From: Myxococcales bacterium
GTDB lineage: Bacteria; Myxococcota_A; Polyangia; Polyangiales; Polyangiaceae
Length of the DNA: 64,000 nt
NCBI GenBank assembly: GCA_016706225.1
Contig: JADJKB010000006.1
Span: 62,001-126,000, forward strand
Direction: 5' to 3'
The notes beneath the pieces were generated by a model, which ran no database searches, had not been told where the DNA came from, and saw only the letters and a list, made by a program, of their open reading frames with translations. Positions 9,251-18,232 of the stretch are shown here, in pieces. How positions within the stretch are numbered: the first letter of the stretch is position 1; each line of letters opens with the position of its first letter. Position numbers and translations under genes: made by a program.

Positions 9251-9875
9251 GCTCGCGCAGGGACACCGGCGTTTGCAACTTGGCCTGGCACAGCCGCCGA
9301 AGTCGTTGCAGCCCGCGGGGTGCACGGACGCGACGTCGATCACGGCGGGGGTGCCGAGGGCGGTCCTGCCTGCGCCCTGTGCTCCAATGGTCGAGCTTGC
9401 CGGGTGACACTGCGCCGCCATGGGTGCACCACTTCTCGGCGCCCGGCGGCAGCTTTCAGGCTCGCGAACCACGCACCCAGCTGTTTCGGGGTTCGGGTTT
9501 GGGTGGCAGAGCGGGAGGCGTCTGGTCTCGGGGACCGGCATCGGTGACTGCGAGTGGCGCTCGGCGTCGCTCGTTGTGATGTCGGCGGCGGCTCTGCAAA
9601 CGCGTGGAAGTGGGGCCGTGACCGCGAGGGCTCGGCACTCGTGATGGGGTGTCTCGGGCGTCCCCGGAGGCGCGCTCGGCGCGCAGGCCCCCGCCGCGGC
9701 GCTACCGGCAAACCCCGGTAGCCCGAGGGTTCCAGGTAGCACGCGCGCTCGCAACGAAACACGCTCACCCGCCGAGGGTACCGCAGCGTTCACCGGGGGT
9801 GTGAAGCGACGCTTGACGTGCCAGACCACCATGGTAATAGCGGGCCCTCCTGACAGCGGAAACGCGAATCAGGCT
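9250..9875. other. No intact gene recognised
   Basis: Between the ferritin-like pseudogene and tRNA-Lys I see only short, mutually overlapping frames on both strands with no recognisable domain. On the minus strand this could be the decayed N-terminal part of the ferritin-like protein. Confidence 0.4.
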
Positions 9876-9949
9876 GGGACATTAGCTCAATTGAGAGCAG
9901 CGGACTCTTAATCCGTTGGCTGAAAGTTCAAGTCCTTCATGTCCCACGA
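9876..9949 (+). tRNA. tRNA-Lys (anticodon CTT), two bases short
   Basis: GGGACATTAGCTCAATTG opens the acceptor and D-arm, CGGACTCTTAATCCG is an anticodon arm with CTT, and TTCAAGTCC plus ATGTCCCA close the T-arm and acceptor. Compared with the expected tRNA-Lys, the D-loop lacks two bases (TTGAGAGC in place of TTGGTAGAGC), and one T-stem base differs from the copy of the 3' half at 15035. The 3' half is repeated at 15035-15080, as expected if this tRNA was an integration site. Confidence 0.7.
9904..9947 (+). repeat. Left att-like direct repeat (tRNA-Lys 3' half)
   Basis: Forty-four bases from ACTCTTAATCCG to GTCCCAC match 15035-15078 with one mismatch (A at 9925). Because the full tRNA lies on this side, this would be the reconstituted end of an element inserted into the tRNA 3' end. 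Confidence 0.7.
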
Positions 9950-10065
9950 ACATCACTGCAGAAGAAGTCGTCGCGCAGCTGGGACAGCTGGGACAATCGC
10001 TGGGACAACTTCTCCGTGATCCGTTGGTCCGTTGCATACGTTTCCCTTTCGCTGGCATCACCGCC

Positions 10066-10560
10066 ATGGCTCTTCTCATGTCCGGTTGCTCGTCGGAGCT
10101 GTCGCAAATGGAGTGCCCCGACTCGAACGGATGTCCACACTGCGGCGACGGCTACCGGTCGAGCAATGAGGGATGCGACGACGGGAACGTGAACCCCAAC
10201 GATGGGTGCACGGCCGATTGCCGTGTGGAAGCAACCGAGACTGAGCCGAACGACGTGATCGCGCAGGCCAACGAGCTGGTGCAACCGTTCTACGCGGAGA
10301 TATCACCGGATCTGGGGACTTAGTGACATCGTCGAGCTAGCGGTCGGCACGCAGCCAACGGTGGTCGAAGCACTGGCTCGATTCGTCGGCATGCGCGAGC
10401 GAGGCGCTCGACATCCAGATCGGAATGCTCGACGCCACGGGGACGGCTCTGCTCGCGAGTGACGACGACGGCGGTGAGGGCCTCTGTGCTCGGCTCGAAG
10501 TTGTGGGGGGCGGGGGGTGCCGCGAGCCGGTACCTCAGAATGTGTCCGCTTCGTCCAAAG
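10066..10560 (+). pseudogene. DUF4215/PPC-type lipoprotein, frameshifted
   Basis: ATG at 10066 starts MALLMSGCSSE, a very short lipoprotein-like leader with Cys at residue 8. A Cys-rich module follows with GCDDGN-x-NPNDGC-x-ADC, the DUF4215 (Myxococcus Cys-repeat) signature. ETEPNDVIAQANEL then begins a PPC-type beta-sandwich. The frame stops at 10323, but the domain resumes in shifted frames (DIVELAVGTQPTVVEAL, then LDIQIGMLDATGTALLASDD) up to about 10500. It is probably the start of a larger exported protein whose remains run on downstream. It lies inside the tRNA-Lys-bracketed segment. Confidence 0.6.
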
Positions 10561-12928
10561 CGGGCTTGAGGTGACGTTCGTACAGGTTGGAGGTGAGCAC
10601 GCCGTAGACCGAATCACGCAGCACGCTGCTGTCAAGCTCGTGGCTGCACGTTGACATAGTCTTCGCACGGCGCGAGACCCGAACTTCGGCGGTTTCGCTG
10701 CGAGGAGGTTGCCATGATGCGGGGCGTCTTGGAACATAGGCTTCGGCGAGCGCTGAGCATCGCCCTCCCGCTGCGCTCGCACCGTCGCCGCCTCCTGCAT
10801 ACAGAACGCCACGTCGCGGCGCTCCGGTCCCCTGAGCACGCGGTTCCGTCTCTCGCAGTCGGTCCAGAACGGTGGCTTCGACGTTCGCGAATCTTCTCGG
10901 GTGTCGTCCGCATCACCGGAGCGGTCGGCTGCGGCGGATGGTATTCTCTCCCGACGTGGTTCTGTAGCACTGCGAGACCTGAATGTGGCCACGCGCCCGC
11001 GAACCAGTTCGTCCTGGGGCAAGGTTCGGTTCGATAATGCGGCGACTGCCGCCGGGGCACCTCGCCTTCGTCAAGTTCGATCGACGCAAGCAACGTGTTC
11101 AGCACCCAAACTGGGTCGCCGGGCTGAACTACGTCGTACTGGGACGTGGTGGCCATCCGGTGCCCGGCAGGACCGATTCGCGACCACGCACCCGGTTAAG
11201 TCACCCGCCGAAGCTGCTCCTCGGCATGTACGCGCGGCCCCGAGCCCTCGATGGCCTCCGCGGCTTTCGCTGGAGGTTACGGCGAAAACCAACGGGCTCA
11301 GCGCTTCCGCGTTGGACAGGAGGCTCGGTCTAATCGGCGGTCCAACTACATCGGCAGACCCAACTACCCAGGCTCAGTACCAGGCAGCCTGGCGGAAGGT
11401 GATCTGGTCCACATCGTGAATCCAGCCACCGGTTCGTAAACTCGCCGAGACCTGGGGGCCGGATTTCGCCGGCCGTTTCACGCCGTCTCAACGGACACCC
11501 TTGCGGATGACCCTGTGCAACCGCCGTCGGCGTGCATCAGCGAGGGGCGGAGGCCGCCCACCGGGATCTTCTCTGACGCCGACAAAGGCTTACTCTGCCC
11601 AGTTCCGATTCACGATTCTGACGGTGTCCTGACCAGCGATCCGTGCGTCGCTGTTTTCGTCCCAGCCCCATGATGGCGCCGGCGCTGGCCGCGACAGGTT
11701 TAGCCTCAACCCGATCAACACCAAGACGCGATGGGATCGGGGACCAGGCGACCCCCGTGCGGCAACCTGACGCGGACTGGAGGTCTTCCGACGTCTGCGA
11801 CGAGTCCCTCGCCGGCGGAGAAGATCCTTTTGCGGACGGAGACAAGGACGGGTTTGTCTTGGACTCGACGTCCTCGGTGTGGGACCTCGCAAGACCCGCG
11901 ACTGCGAACGGACGCAGACCAACTGCAACACGCGACACACCCCGCGACTCCCCCTGTCCCGACGCGACGAGCCTGCGACCCGCGAGCCGGAGGGCCCAGG
12001 TTTCCCCGCAGACGAGCCCACAGCCGCTTGTACGAAGAGCGCCCGATTCTGGCCACAGGAAGTGGAGAGGATAGCGGACCCCCCGCCGCCACGAACTGGG
12101 ACCCCAGCGATTTCCCAGCCACCCCACCCTCAACTGTGTGAGCTCCCATTGGACTCATGCCATCGGCAGCGAAGACGTTCCCGAGCAAGACCGAGCCACG
12201 ACCACCCACGCATCACACCACCGTCCCTGGGGCGCGCCCGGCCAGGTCTACCCGCCAAGACCGCCAGAAACGACAAGTCGACCTACGCGCCCTCGGTCAC
12301 CCCCCTTTTGGCACCACCGATGGTGGTCTGGAGCAGGACCGGTCGGCATCACCCCAGCACCGACGGAGTCACACGACGCTCCAGCCTGCTGACGCGCTGG
12401 ATGGCGTTGGATGGGCGTCACGCGGGCCATGGTGGCGTCGCATTGGCCGCGCGGAAGGCAGACTTCGCAGCGCGGTACTACACGCAAGACCTGAACCCGC
12501 GATTCGGGATGTCGTTTTCGCTCGGCTTGTGCAAATGCCAAGCCTGGCGCACCTGACTTCCCTCTCTGCCCCAAGTGCCCCTTCCCCGAACCCGCGGGCT
12601 GGATTGCGCGAGTCCGACCGAAGTGTTGCTCGTCCTCGGCGCTCTGGCCGGGCCCGGCGAAAACGTCGCCGTTGAGGTTGAAACGAGCTGAGCGCAGCGA
12701 CGAGGCGACGCTGCGAGTCTCGGCGTCACCCGGTCGATCGGTCGCGTGGAACCGTCTGACGCGCTTCGTGCGCAAGGTATCGGACTCGGGGCGTGCTGCT
12801 GACAGCGAGACCCGCTGCCCGTCGGAGATGTGCTCGAGACCCACGGGCTGGCTTCACGACTCGCGACGTGTGTCCTCCGACCCGGCCCGAGTGTACTGTG
12901 CGGAGTCGTAGCGTTCGCGCCATGAGCG
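10561..12928. other. No intact gene; decayed or error-laden coding DNA
   Basis: About 2.4 kb without a credible continuous gene. Plus-strand pieces such as DPFADGDKDGFVLDST (near 11830), with Asp/Gly-rich calcium-loop character, suggest remnants of the exported protein that starts at 10066. No integrase, transposase or other mobility gene could be recognised on either strand. Confidence 0.4.
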
Positions 12929-13142
12929 GACGGCGACGAGCTGTATGTCGTCGGCCGAGAGAGTGGAATTGAGCGACTCACCACAGTCGATCCATCGGAG
13001 CGCGGTCCTCGACACCCGCTTACTGGAGTCGACGCCAGCGGCAGGAGAAGCCTTGCATACCGGATGGCTGATGATTCGCCGTATCTGCTCGACGTGATAG
13101 CGGGGCAGAAGGAGGCCGAGTTCAGGCTAGTTCGATCAAGCG
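12929..13142 (+). pseudogene. Fragment of a beta-propeller-like exported protein
   Basis: One clear plus-strand frame reads DGDELYVVGRESGIERLTTV, continues through GVDASGRRSLAYRMADDSPY, and ends near LLDVIAGQKEAEF. The periodic DG-x-LY and ADDSPYL pattern is that of TolB/WD-type propeller blades in myxobacterial lipoproteins. It is not connected in frame to anything upstream or downstream. Confidence 0.45.
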
Positions 13143-13779
13143 TACCGGCGCAGCGAGGAAGTGTCCCGGCCCGCCAAAAGCAGATGCGGGCGCCACCTGG
13201 TTTCGGTCGGTGACCGCCGAAGGCCTGCTGCTCCTCGCGTTCAGCGGGCCTCACCTTGCCTCTACGTCCTATTCGATCCTTCGACAGCGAACGGAGGGGC
13301 CGGCCAAGTCGTGCATGGACGGTTGACCCCGAATCCGACGCCTGCTCTTCCCCTGCGGAAGGGCGTCAGAGCGCTGCGATTGCGGTCGCAAAGCGAAGCC
13401 CGACCGGCGACATCGTCTTCCGGAACATCCCTCGAGCAGACTTTCAACCGGGCGCCAAACCGATAGGCGCACTGGCTGGGCCTTCAGTAAGCACCGCGTC
13501 AGTAGTCGCAGCGGCATTGATCCCATTGGGTGCAGGCGATGTCCGCACGGTTGTGCCGGGGTGCGGCGGACGAACGGAGGAGGGGCCTGGGGCCTGAGTG
13601 GCGGGGCGGGAGGAGGGGAGGTTTGGGGGCGGGGACGCTTCATCGACAGGCGGGCCGCGCCGGTGGCGCGGTACGGGCGGGACGATGCCTCCTGACGAGG
13701 CTTGCGCTTGGCCAGGTTGGTTTCGGCACCCTGCCTTCCCGTGGATGCACCGGCACGTGCGTACCCGACGATCTCGCCA
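13143..13779. other. No gene recognised
   Basis: Roughly 640 bp with only short overlapping frames. It contains G-rich runs near 13590-13640. It may be part of the same disrupted exported-protein gene. Confidence 0.35.
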
Positions 13780-14950
13780 AGCGACTCCGAAGATAGAGTG
13801 GCTTCCGAAGACGAGCTGGTGCACCGGCTGCCAATGGTTGGCTACGCCGTGGGCGAAGGCGGCGAGCGCACGGTGGTGCCCGGCGTGCGAGCCGTCGGCC
13901 CCGGCGTGAAGCTCTTCGTTGGGGATTCAACCGCAAGGTGACGCGGGTGTGGCAGGGTGGTATCGCGGAGATGAGCGCAGTAGCAGGATGGCGCCCCAAC
14001 TATGACATCGATTGTGGGCGGGTGCCTGGACTCGCGTTCAACAGCGCGGAGGGGCTGATCGGCGTTTCGTTCGACACGACGGTCGGCGCCGACCAGCACT
14101 ACGTGGTGCGCCCACTGACGGATGCGGGCTCACTGATGACGGCGCAGGACACGACCCTCCTGTTTCGCGGCGTTCACCAACACTGCACATTGTTCGGAGG
14201 CGGCCTTCTCCTCGGTGAAGCAGCGCGGTTCTGTTTGACGGATACCGCAATCGGCGACATGGCCAGCCAGGGCCTGAAGTGGGTCACTCAGCTCGCCGGC
14301 GCGCCGCAGGGCGGTCAGTTCAGCCCTGGACCAGTCGTCGGGAACACGGCGTTCGTGGACCGGTTTCTCGTGGAGAGGACCGAGTGGTGGGTCGAGGCGG
14401 GAGGCCAGTTGACCCTGTTCATGGGTGACGCGTCGCATGACATCCGGCAGCTTCAGACCGACGGGAGCACAATCGTTTGGGTCGAGGGCACCTCGCCGGT
14501 CGTGTCGGCCGGCGAGACCACCTACACCAAGTACGACCTGTACAAGGCCGCGTTCGTCGCAGATCCCAAGCAGCTTGCGCCCACTCTCCTGAGGGCGGGC
14601 ATACCGTCCACGCTGCGCAGCCTGACCATTGCGAACGGGTTCGTGAGTGGGACCTACTTGACGCAACTGACACCGACCCAGAAGAGCGCGGCCATGGTCG
14701 TTCGGCTCAATGACGGGACCGCGTGGCGTTCGCAGCCCCCGACGGCCGCAACTGGGGCGACGGGACATTCCCCAGTCCGGACGAGCTCTGGGGCGCTGCG
14801 ATTCCGGGGTGCTCGCCGGCAAGGCGGAGTCGTTCGTCCGCGGCCATACTCTGCAATGGAACCCCTCTCCCATGACCTGTCCCGCCGCCCCCACTGCTCC
14901 CGGCCTGCGCACGCTGGGTGGACAATCCGATGTCCATCCCCGTCCACCTG
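13780..14950 (+). pseudogene. Beta-propeller-like exported protein, 3' part
   Basis: From about 13780 a frame reads SEDELVHRLPMVGYAVGEGG and ends GVKLFVGDSTAR. After one indel near 13938 it continues as an open stretch to 14900: MSAVAGWRPNYDIDC, CTLFGGGLLLGEAARFC, VGNTAFVDRFLVERTEWW, STIVWVEGTSPV. Repeated Trp and Gly-Gly turns and VxW strands suggest propeller repeats, as in the lipoprotein at 18233. After about 14730 the frame drifts into Arg/Pro-rich sequence without family character, so another indel is likely. The whole lies between the tRNA-Lys repeats. Confidence 0.5.
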
Positions 14951-15034
14951 TGTCCATCCCTGTCCACCGGGGTTCTCGCCGACTTCGCATGAAACCCGCC
15001 GAAATCACCCTCGATTCACGCATTCCCCTCGAGC

Positions 15035-15080
15035 ACTCTTAATCCGTTGGCTGAAGGTTCAAGTCCTTCATGTCCCACCA
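15035..15080 (+). repeat. Right att-like repeat: tRNA-Lys 3' fragment with CCA
   Basis: Sequence from ACTCTTAATCCG through ATGTCCCACCA is the 3' half of tRNA-Lys(CTT), from the anticodon loop to the encoded CCA, with no 5' half. It matches 9904-9947 with one mismatch over 44 bases. A lone tRNA 3' end at the far side of a segment is the usual footprint of tRNA-targeted integration. Confidence 0.75.
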
Positions 15081-15091
15081 ACCTCTGCCGC

Positions 15092-15575
15092 TCACGTCTC
15101 GTCGCGTTTGCCGCCGAGAGTGAGCTGCCGCGGCTCATCGGCCTCGGCCGCCTCCGAGCTGTCCGCCTGAAGCACCTGAGTGACCACGCGCTCGGTGACC
15201 TCCTCCAGGTAGAGCCGCAGCGTGTCGCTGAGCTGGACGTACTGGGCCACAGCGTCTCGTCGACGAACCGCCGCGGCACCTTCAGCATGACGGTGGTGCG
15301 CCGCCGCCCGCGACGGCGATAGGCACGAGCTCGTAGCGACGGCAGAGCGCGAGGAACACGCGACGGGACCAGGCGTCCGCCAGCGTGAACTTGTACTGAT
15401 GGGTGGGTCGAGGGCGCGGACCTCGGCGAGCCGATCGAGGATGCGACGGCGAGCCTCGGCGGCGGCGAAGCGCCCGCCGTCGGACGGTGCCGGCGAAGAG
15501 CGCCTCGATCTTCGCGAGCTCTCGAGGAGGTGGGATTCGTCCATGGGTCAATGCACCGATGGCGGTCCGCAATGA
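15092..15575 (-). pseudogene. Conserved hypothetical protein, frameshifted
   Basis: Minus-strand pieces assemble into one protein across three frames: THGRIPPPRELAKIEALF, then AAAEARRRILDRLAEVRALDPP, YKFTLADAWSRRVFLALCRR, RRRTTVMLKVPRRFVDETLW, and finally YVQLSDTLRLYLEEVTERVV to QLTLGGKRDET and a stop. I recall this order (ADxWSRRVxxALxRRY, then TVMxKVxRRFVxExLWP) from uncharacterised proteins common in Myxococcota. At least three indels interrupt it. It ends directly beside the tRNA-Lys fragment. Function unknown. Confidence 0.5.
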
Positions 15576-15964
15576 CCGCCTCCACGGGGATGAGTGAACC
15601 ACAGCGGCAGTGTCCGTGCGCGGGCCGTCTCTTCGTCTGGCCCCACGGTCACCGCCGCGCCCGCATTCAACGCGGCTTCGGAGGAGGCGATGATTCGCGC
15701 TAGAAGAACGGCCAATGCTTCCGCGCGCAGTCCCTCGACGCGCACCCGGATCACCGATGGCCCAAGGGCCGCCCGCCGAGCCAGAATGGCGTGGAAGTCA
15801 GCATCCAGCGTGACGACGACACGGGCCTCAGCTGCAGCCCAGTCCAAGATGGAGTCGTCGGCCGCCGCTGCAAGCCGACGTCGCCGACGTGCAGGACGTC
15901 GTGCCCCTGCTGGGCGAGTAGCGCATGCGCCACGCGGGAGGCCCTGGTCGAGCAGCAGCTTCAC
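15548..15964 (-). CDS. DUF5615 PIN-like toxin, scrambled in the middle
   Basis: GTG start at 15964, overlapping the upstream DUF433 stop by four bases. The protein begins MKLLLDQGLPR and later has DDSILDWAAAEARVVVTLDADF, matching DUF5615 (PIN-like, Mut7-C-type) proteins, which have the KLLLDENLP and LVTxDxDF acidic motifs. Residues about 12-35 are Arg/Ala-rich nonsense here, while another frame reads AHALLAQQGHDVLHVGDVGL, exactly what is expected there. Two compensating indels therefore shift about 25 codons. Paired with DUF433 it forms a VapBC-like toxin-antitoxin module. As written, the toxin is probably inactive. Confidence 0.65.
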   Translation of the reverse strand: MKLLLDQGLPRGACATRPAGARRPARRRRRLAAAADDSILDWAAAEARVVVTLDADFHAILARRAALGPSVIRVRVEGLRAEALAVLLARIIASSEAALNAGAAVTVGPDEETARARTLPLWFTHPRGGGHCGPPSVH

Positions 15965-16191
15965 GAGGCGGCCGAAAGGTCCCCGGGCTGGCCAGGGATC
16001 AGCGTGGCCGCGTATGCCAGCGCTTGTCGGATGTCTTCGTCGTCCAGCTCAGGGTATTGCTGCTTGAGTTCGGTCGGATTCGGATACACGGCCAGAGCTT
16101 CCAGCACGCGCTTCACCGTCAGCCGCATGCCACGGATGCACGGCTGACCGCCCATCTTGGCGGGATCCACGGTGATGCGGTCGAAGGCCAT
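15961..16191 (-). CDS. DUF433 antitoxin
   Basis: A 76-residue protein starting MAFDRITVDPAKMGGQPCIRG, the signature of DUF433, and continuing with a helix-turn-helix-like part (TVKRVLEALAVYPN, LKQQYPELDDEDIRQAL). DUF433 proteins are antitoxins and likely DNA-binding repressors paired with PIN-like DUF5615 toxins. ATG at 16191 fits the family; an upstream start at 16233 would add an atypical extension. The stop overlaps the toxin start, so the pair is translationally coupled and likely autoregulated. Confidence 0.8.
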   Translation of the reverse strand: MAFDRITVDPAKMGGQPCIRGMRLTVKRVLEALAVYPNPTELKQQYPELDDEDIRQALAYAATLIPGQPGDLSAAS

Positions 16192-16362
16192 GGCGTGATC
16201 GTAGCACCTCGGGAGGACCACGTTCGTGTCCATCCCTGTCCACCCGTTTCCCTCTCCGTCCCGCTGGTCCTCGCGCGAAATCGGGCCGAAGCGGCTGAAA
16301 GTGAAGCGATTCGCGCCTTCGCCACCCCCTCGCCAAACGGCGCCGCGCTACTCTGACTCGTC

Positions 16363-16929
16363 GTGAGCGAGTACCGCACTGCCCCGCGCTGTCCGCGTTG
16401 CTCGCGCCCGCTCGAGGCGCTGGCGATCCAGGCGGGGTCGGCGCTCGGCTGTGATGGCTGCGCCGGTGTGCTGCTCGACGACGAGGCGTTCGGCTTCGTG
16501 CGCACCAGCTTCTACGAACAACTCGGGAAGGCCATCGACCCCGCCGCGCTCGATCTGCTGCCCTGGGACGACAGCGCAACGCTCCAGTGTCCGCGCTGCA
16601 AGAGCACCATGAAACGAACCGCGCTGGTCGGCATTCCCGTCGACTTCTGCGCCGAGCACGGGACCTGGTTCGACGCCCGAGAGCTCACCGCCGTCGCTTA
16701 CACCATCGCCCATCAGCACGCGCGCGATGCCGCTCCTTTGCCCGGCTACGGCTTCGAACACTGGGCCCGATCGCCGGAGGTTCGAGAGTCGCTGAGAACG
16801 CTCAGCGCGCGCACCCGGGAGAGCGTCGATCAGGCAGCGCTCATCGAGAGCGAGCGCCGCATGGACCGAATTCCAGGCATGTGGCTGCTCGGGCTCCTCG
16901 GCGGTCTGGTGAAACGCCGCGGTCTTTGA
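16363..16929 (+). CDS. zf-TFIIB domain protein
   Basis: A 188-residue soluble protein starting at GTG. Two zinc-ribbon units are visible: CPRC...CDGC near residues 9-30 and CPRC...CAEHGTWFDARE near 76-105, the second with the WFDxxEL ending typical of the zf-TFIIB-like family. The remainder is helical, with a hydrophobic C-terminus (MWLLGLLGGLVKRR) that might contact membrane. Such proteins are widespread in Myxococcota and their function is unknown. It is convergent with the cNMP-domain fragment at 16940. Confidence 0.78.
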   Translation: MSEYRTAPRCPRCSRPLEALAIQAGSALGCDGCAGVLLDDEAFGFVRTSFYEQLGKAIDPAALDLLPWDDSATLQCPRCKSTMKRTALVGIPVDFCAEHGTWFDARELTAVAYTIAHQHARDAAPLPGYGFEHWARSPEVRESLRTLSARTRESVDQAALIESERRMDRIPGMWLLGLLGGLVKRRGL

Positions 16930-16939
16930 CCGAGAATCT

Positions 16940-17185
16940 TCAACCGCGGCGCATGCCGCTGGCGCGCACCTGTTGCTCGAGATCTGCAAAACGCTGGGCC
17001 AAACCCCGCACCAGCGCGCCCGTCCAGCCATCGATGCCCAGACCCTCGCTCAAGGTCTGCTTGTCGAGCACCAGCAGCGTGACCTCGCCCTCCGCCACCA
17101 CCGACGCCGCGCGCGGTTCGTAGAGCAAGAGCGCCATCTCGCCGAACGCGTCGCCGGGCTCCATCACCGACAGCGTCTCCTCCAT
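16940..17185 (-). pseudogene. Cyclic-nucleotide-binding domain remnant
   Basis: Eighty-one residues containing the C-terminal half of a cNMP-binding domain: LSVMEPGDAFGEMALLLYEP, PRAASVVAEGEVTLLVLDK, and a final helix. The PGDAFGE-x-AL-x(n)-PRAASV phosphate-binding cassette is complete, but the N-terminal beta strands of the domain are absent. It follows the kinase at 17164-18105 in a different frame. It is best read as the tail of a kinase-cNMP fusion whose linker and first half of the sensor domain were deleted. Confidence 0.7.
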
Positions 17186-18105
17186 CGCGCGGCTGGATCT
17201 TTGCTGATGGCCCGGGTCACGATCTGGCGAATGCGTTTCGGGATCTGCAAACCCGCCGTGGCCGCGTCGATGTCGACGGTCTCACCGGCCAGCGCACGCG
17301 CGATGATCTCCTTCGGATCGCGCAGCGCTCCGTAGGGCAACCTGCCGCTGACGAGCTGATACAGGATCGCGCCGAGCCCGAACACGTCGGTGCGCTCGTC
17401 CATCTCGTGGGGTTTGCCGCGGGCTTGTTCGGGCGCCATGAAGGGCGGCGTGCCGACCGGGCCCTCGGCCTCCATCTGCGCGCGCGCCCCGGACGCCGGA
17501 ATGCTGCGCGTGAGCCGCGCCAGGCCCCAGTCCATCACGTAGACCTGACCGAAGCTGCCCACCATCACGTTCTCGGGTTTCAAGTCCCGGTGCACCACAC
17601 CCGAGTCGTGGGCGTAAGCGATGGCCTCGCACACCTTCAGGAAGATCTCGAGCCCGGCCTCGAGCCGCTGGCTGGAGCCGGGAGGACGCTGGCGATCGCG
17701 CAGCCAATCGCGCAGCGACACTCCATGCACGAGCTTCATCGTGAAGAACGGCACACCCTCCGGGCTCACACCCAGCTCGTGCACCGGCACGATGTTCGGG
17801 TGCTCGAGCTGGCCCGTCATCTGCGCCTCGGCGATGAAACCGTCGCGATAAAATGGGTGCTGCGCCAGCTCCTTGCTCAGGCGCTTGAGCGCCACCCTGC
17901 GCAACAGGTAGCGATCGATCGCCGGATGAATGCGCCCGGCAACCCCCCTCCCGAGCTCCGGCATGATGCGAAGATCAGGCGGCGTCGGGATGCCCTCGCT
18001 CTGGATGAGCGCGGCGTCGACGCCGTGGTCGCCGCCTACCGGGATTTTTTCGATGACCTGTACTGGCTCGGAGCGAGCCGCCGCCGCTAGCTGTTCGTTC
18101 CCCAT
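17164..18105 (-). CDS. Ser/Thr protein kinase, C-terminally truncated
   Basis: A 313-residue Hanks-type kinase. The Gly loop is degenerate (GRGVAGRI), VALKRL holds the ATP Lys, VVHRDLKPENVMV is the catalytic loop, MDWGLAR replaces DFG (common in this bacterial subgroup) and FMAPEQARG is the P+1 loop. The kinase fold ends at TRAISKDPAARW, where the frame runs into RRRCR and stops. The cNMP-binding piece continues in another frame at 17185. The active-site residues are intact, so a free kinase domain could be active but would have lost its sensor. No transmembrane segment is present. Confidence 0.85.
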   Translation of the reverse strand: MGNEQLAAAARSEPVQVIEKIPVGGDHGVDAALIQSEGIPTPPDLRIMPELGRGVAGRIHPAIDRYLLRRVALKRLSKELAQHPFYRDGFIAEAQMTGQLEHPNIVPVHELGVSPEGVPFFTMKLVHGVSLRDWLRDRQRPPGSSQRLEAGLEIFLKVCEAIAYAHDSGVVHRDLKPENVMVGSFGQVYVMDWGLARLTRSIPASGARAQMEAEGPVGTPPFMAPEQARGKPHEMDERTDVFGLGAILYQLVSGRLPYGALRDPKEIIARALAGETVDIDAATAGLQIPKRIRQIVTRAISKDPAARWRRRCR

Positions 18106-18232
18106 TTGTGCTCAGGCTAACAGGCCCGGAAATGCCTGGCATGCGAAGATCATGCGCTCCTTTCTGCGTGCAATGAGCCCGAGCCGAGTGGCGTGCCTCG
18201 CCGCTGGCGCGTCGGGTGGTACCATTCGAGGC

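Noticed and set aside
10561..13779. Search for an integrase or transposase inside the tRNA-Lys-bracketed segment
   Set aside because: No R-H-R-Y, serine-recombinase or DDE-like stretch could be recognised in any frame; given the indels, absence is not proof.
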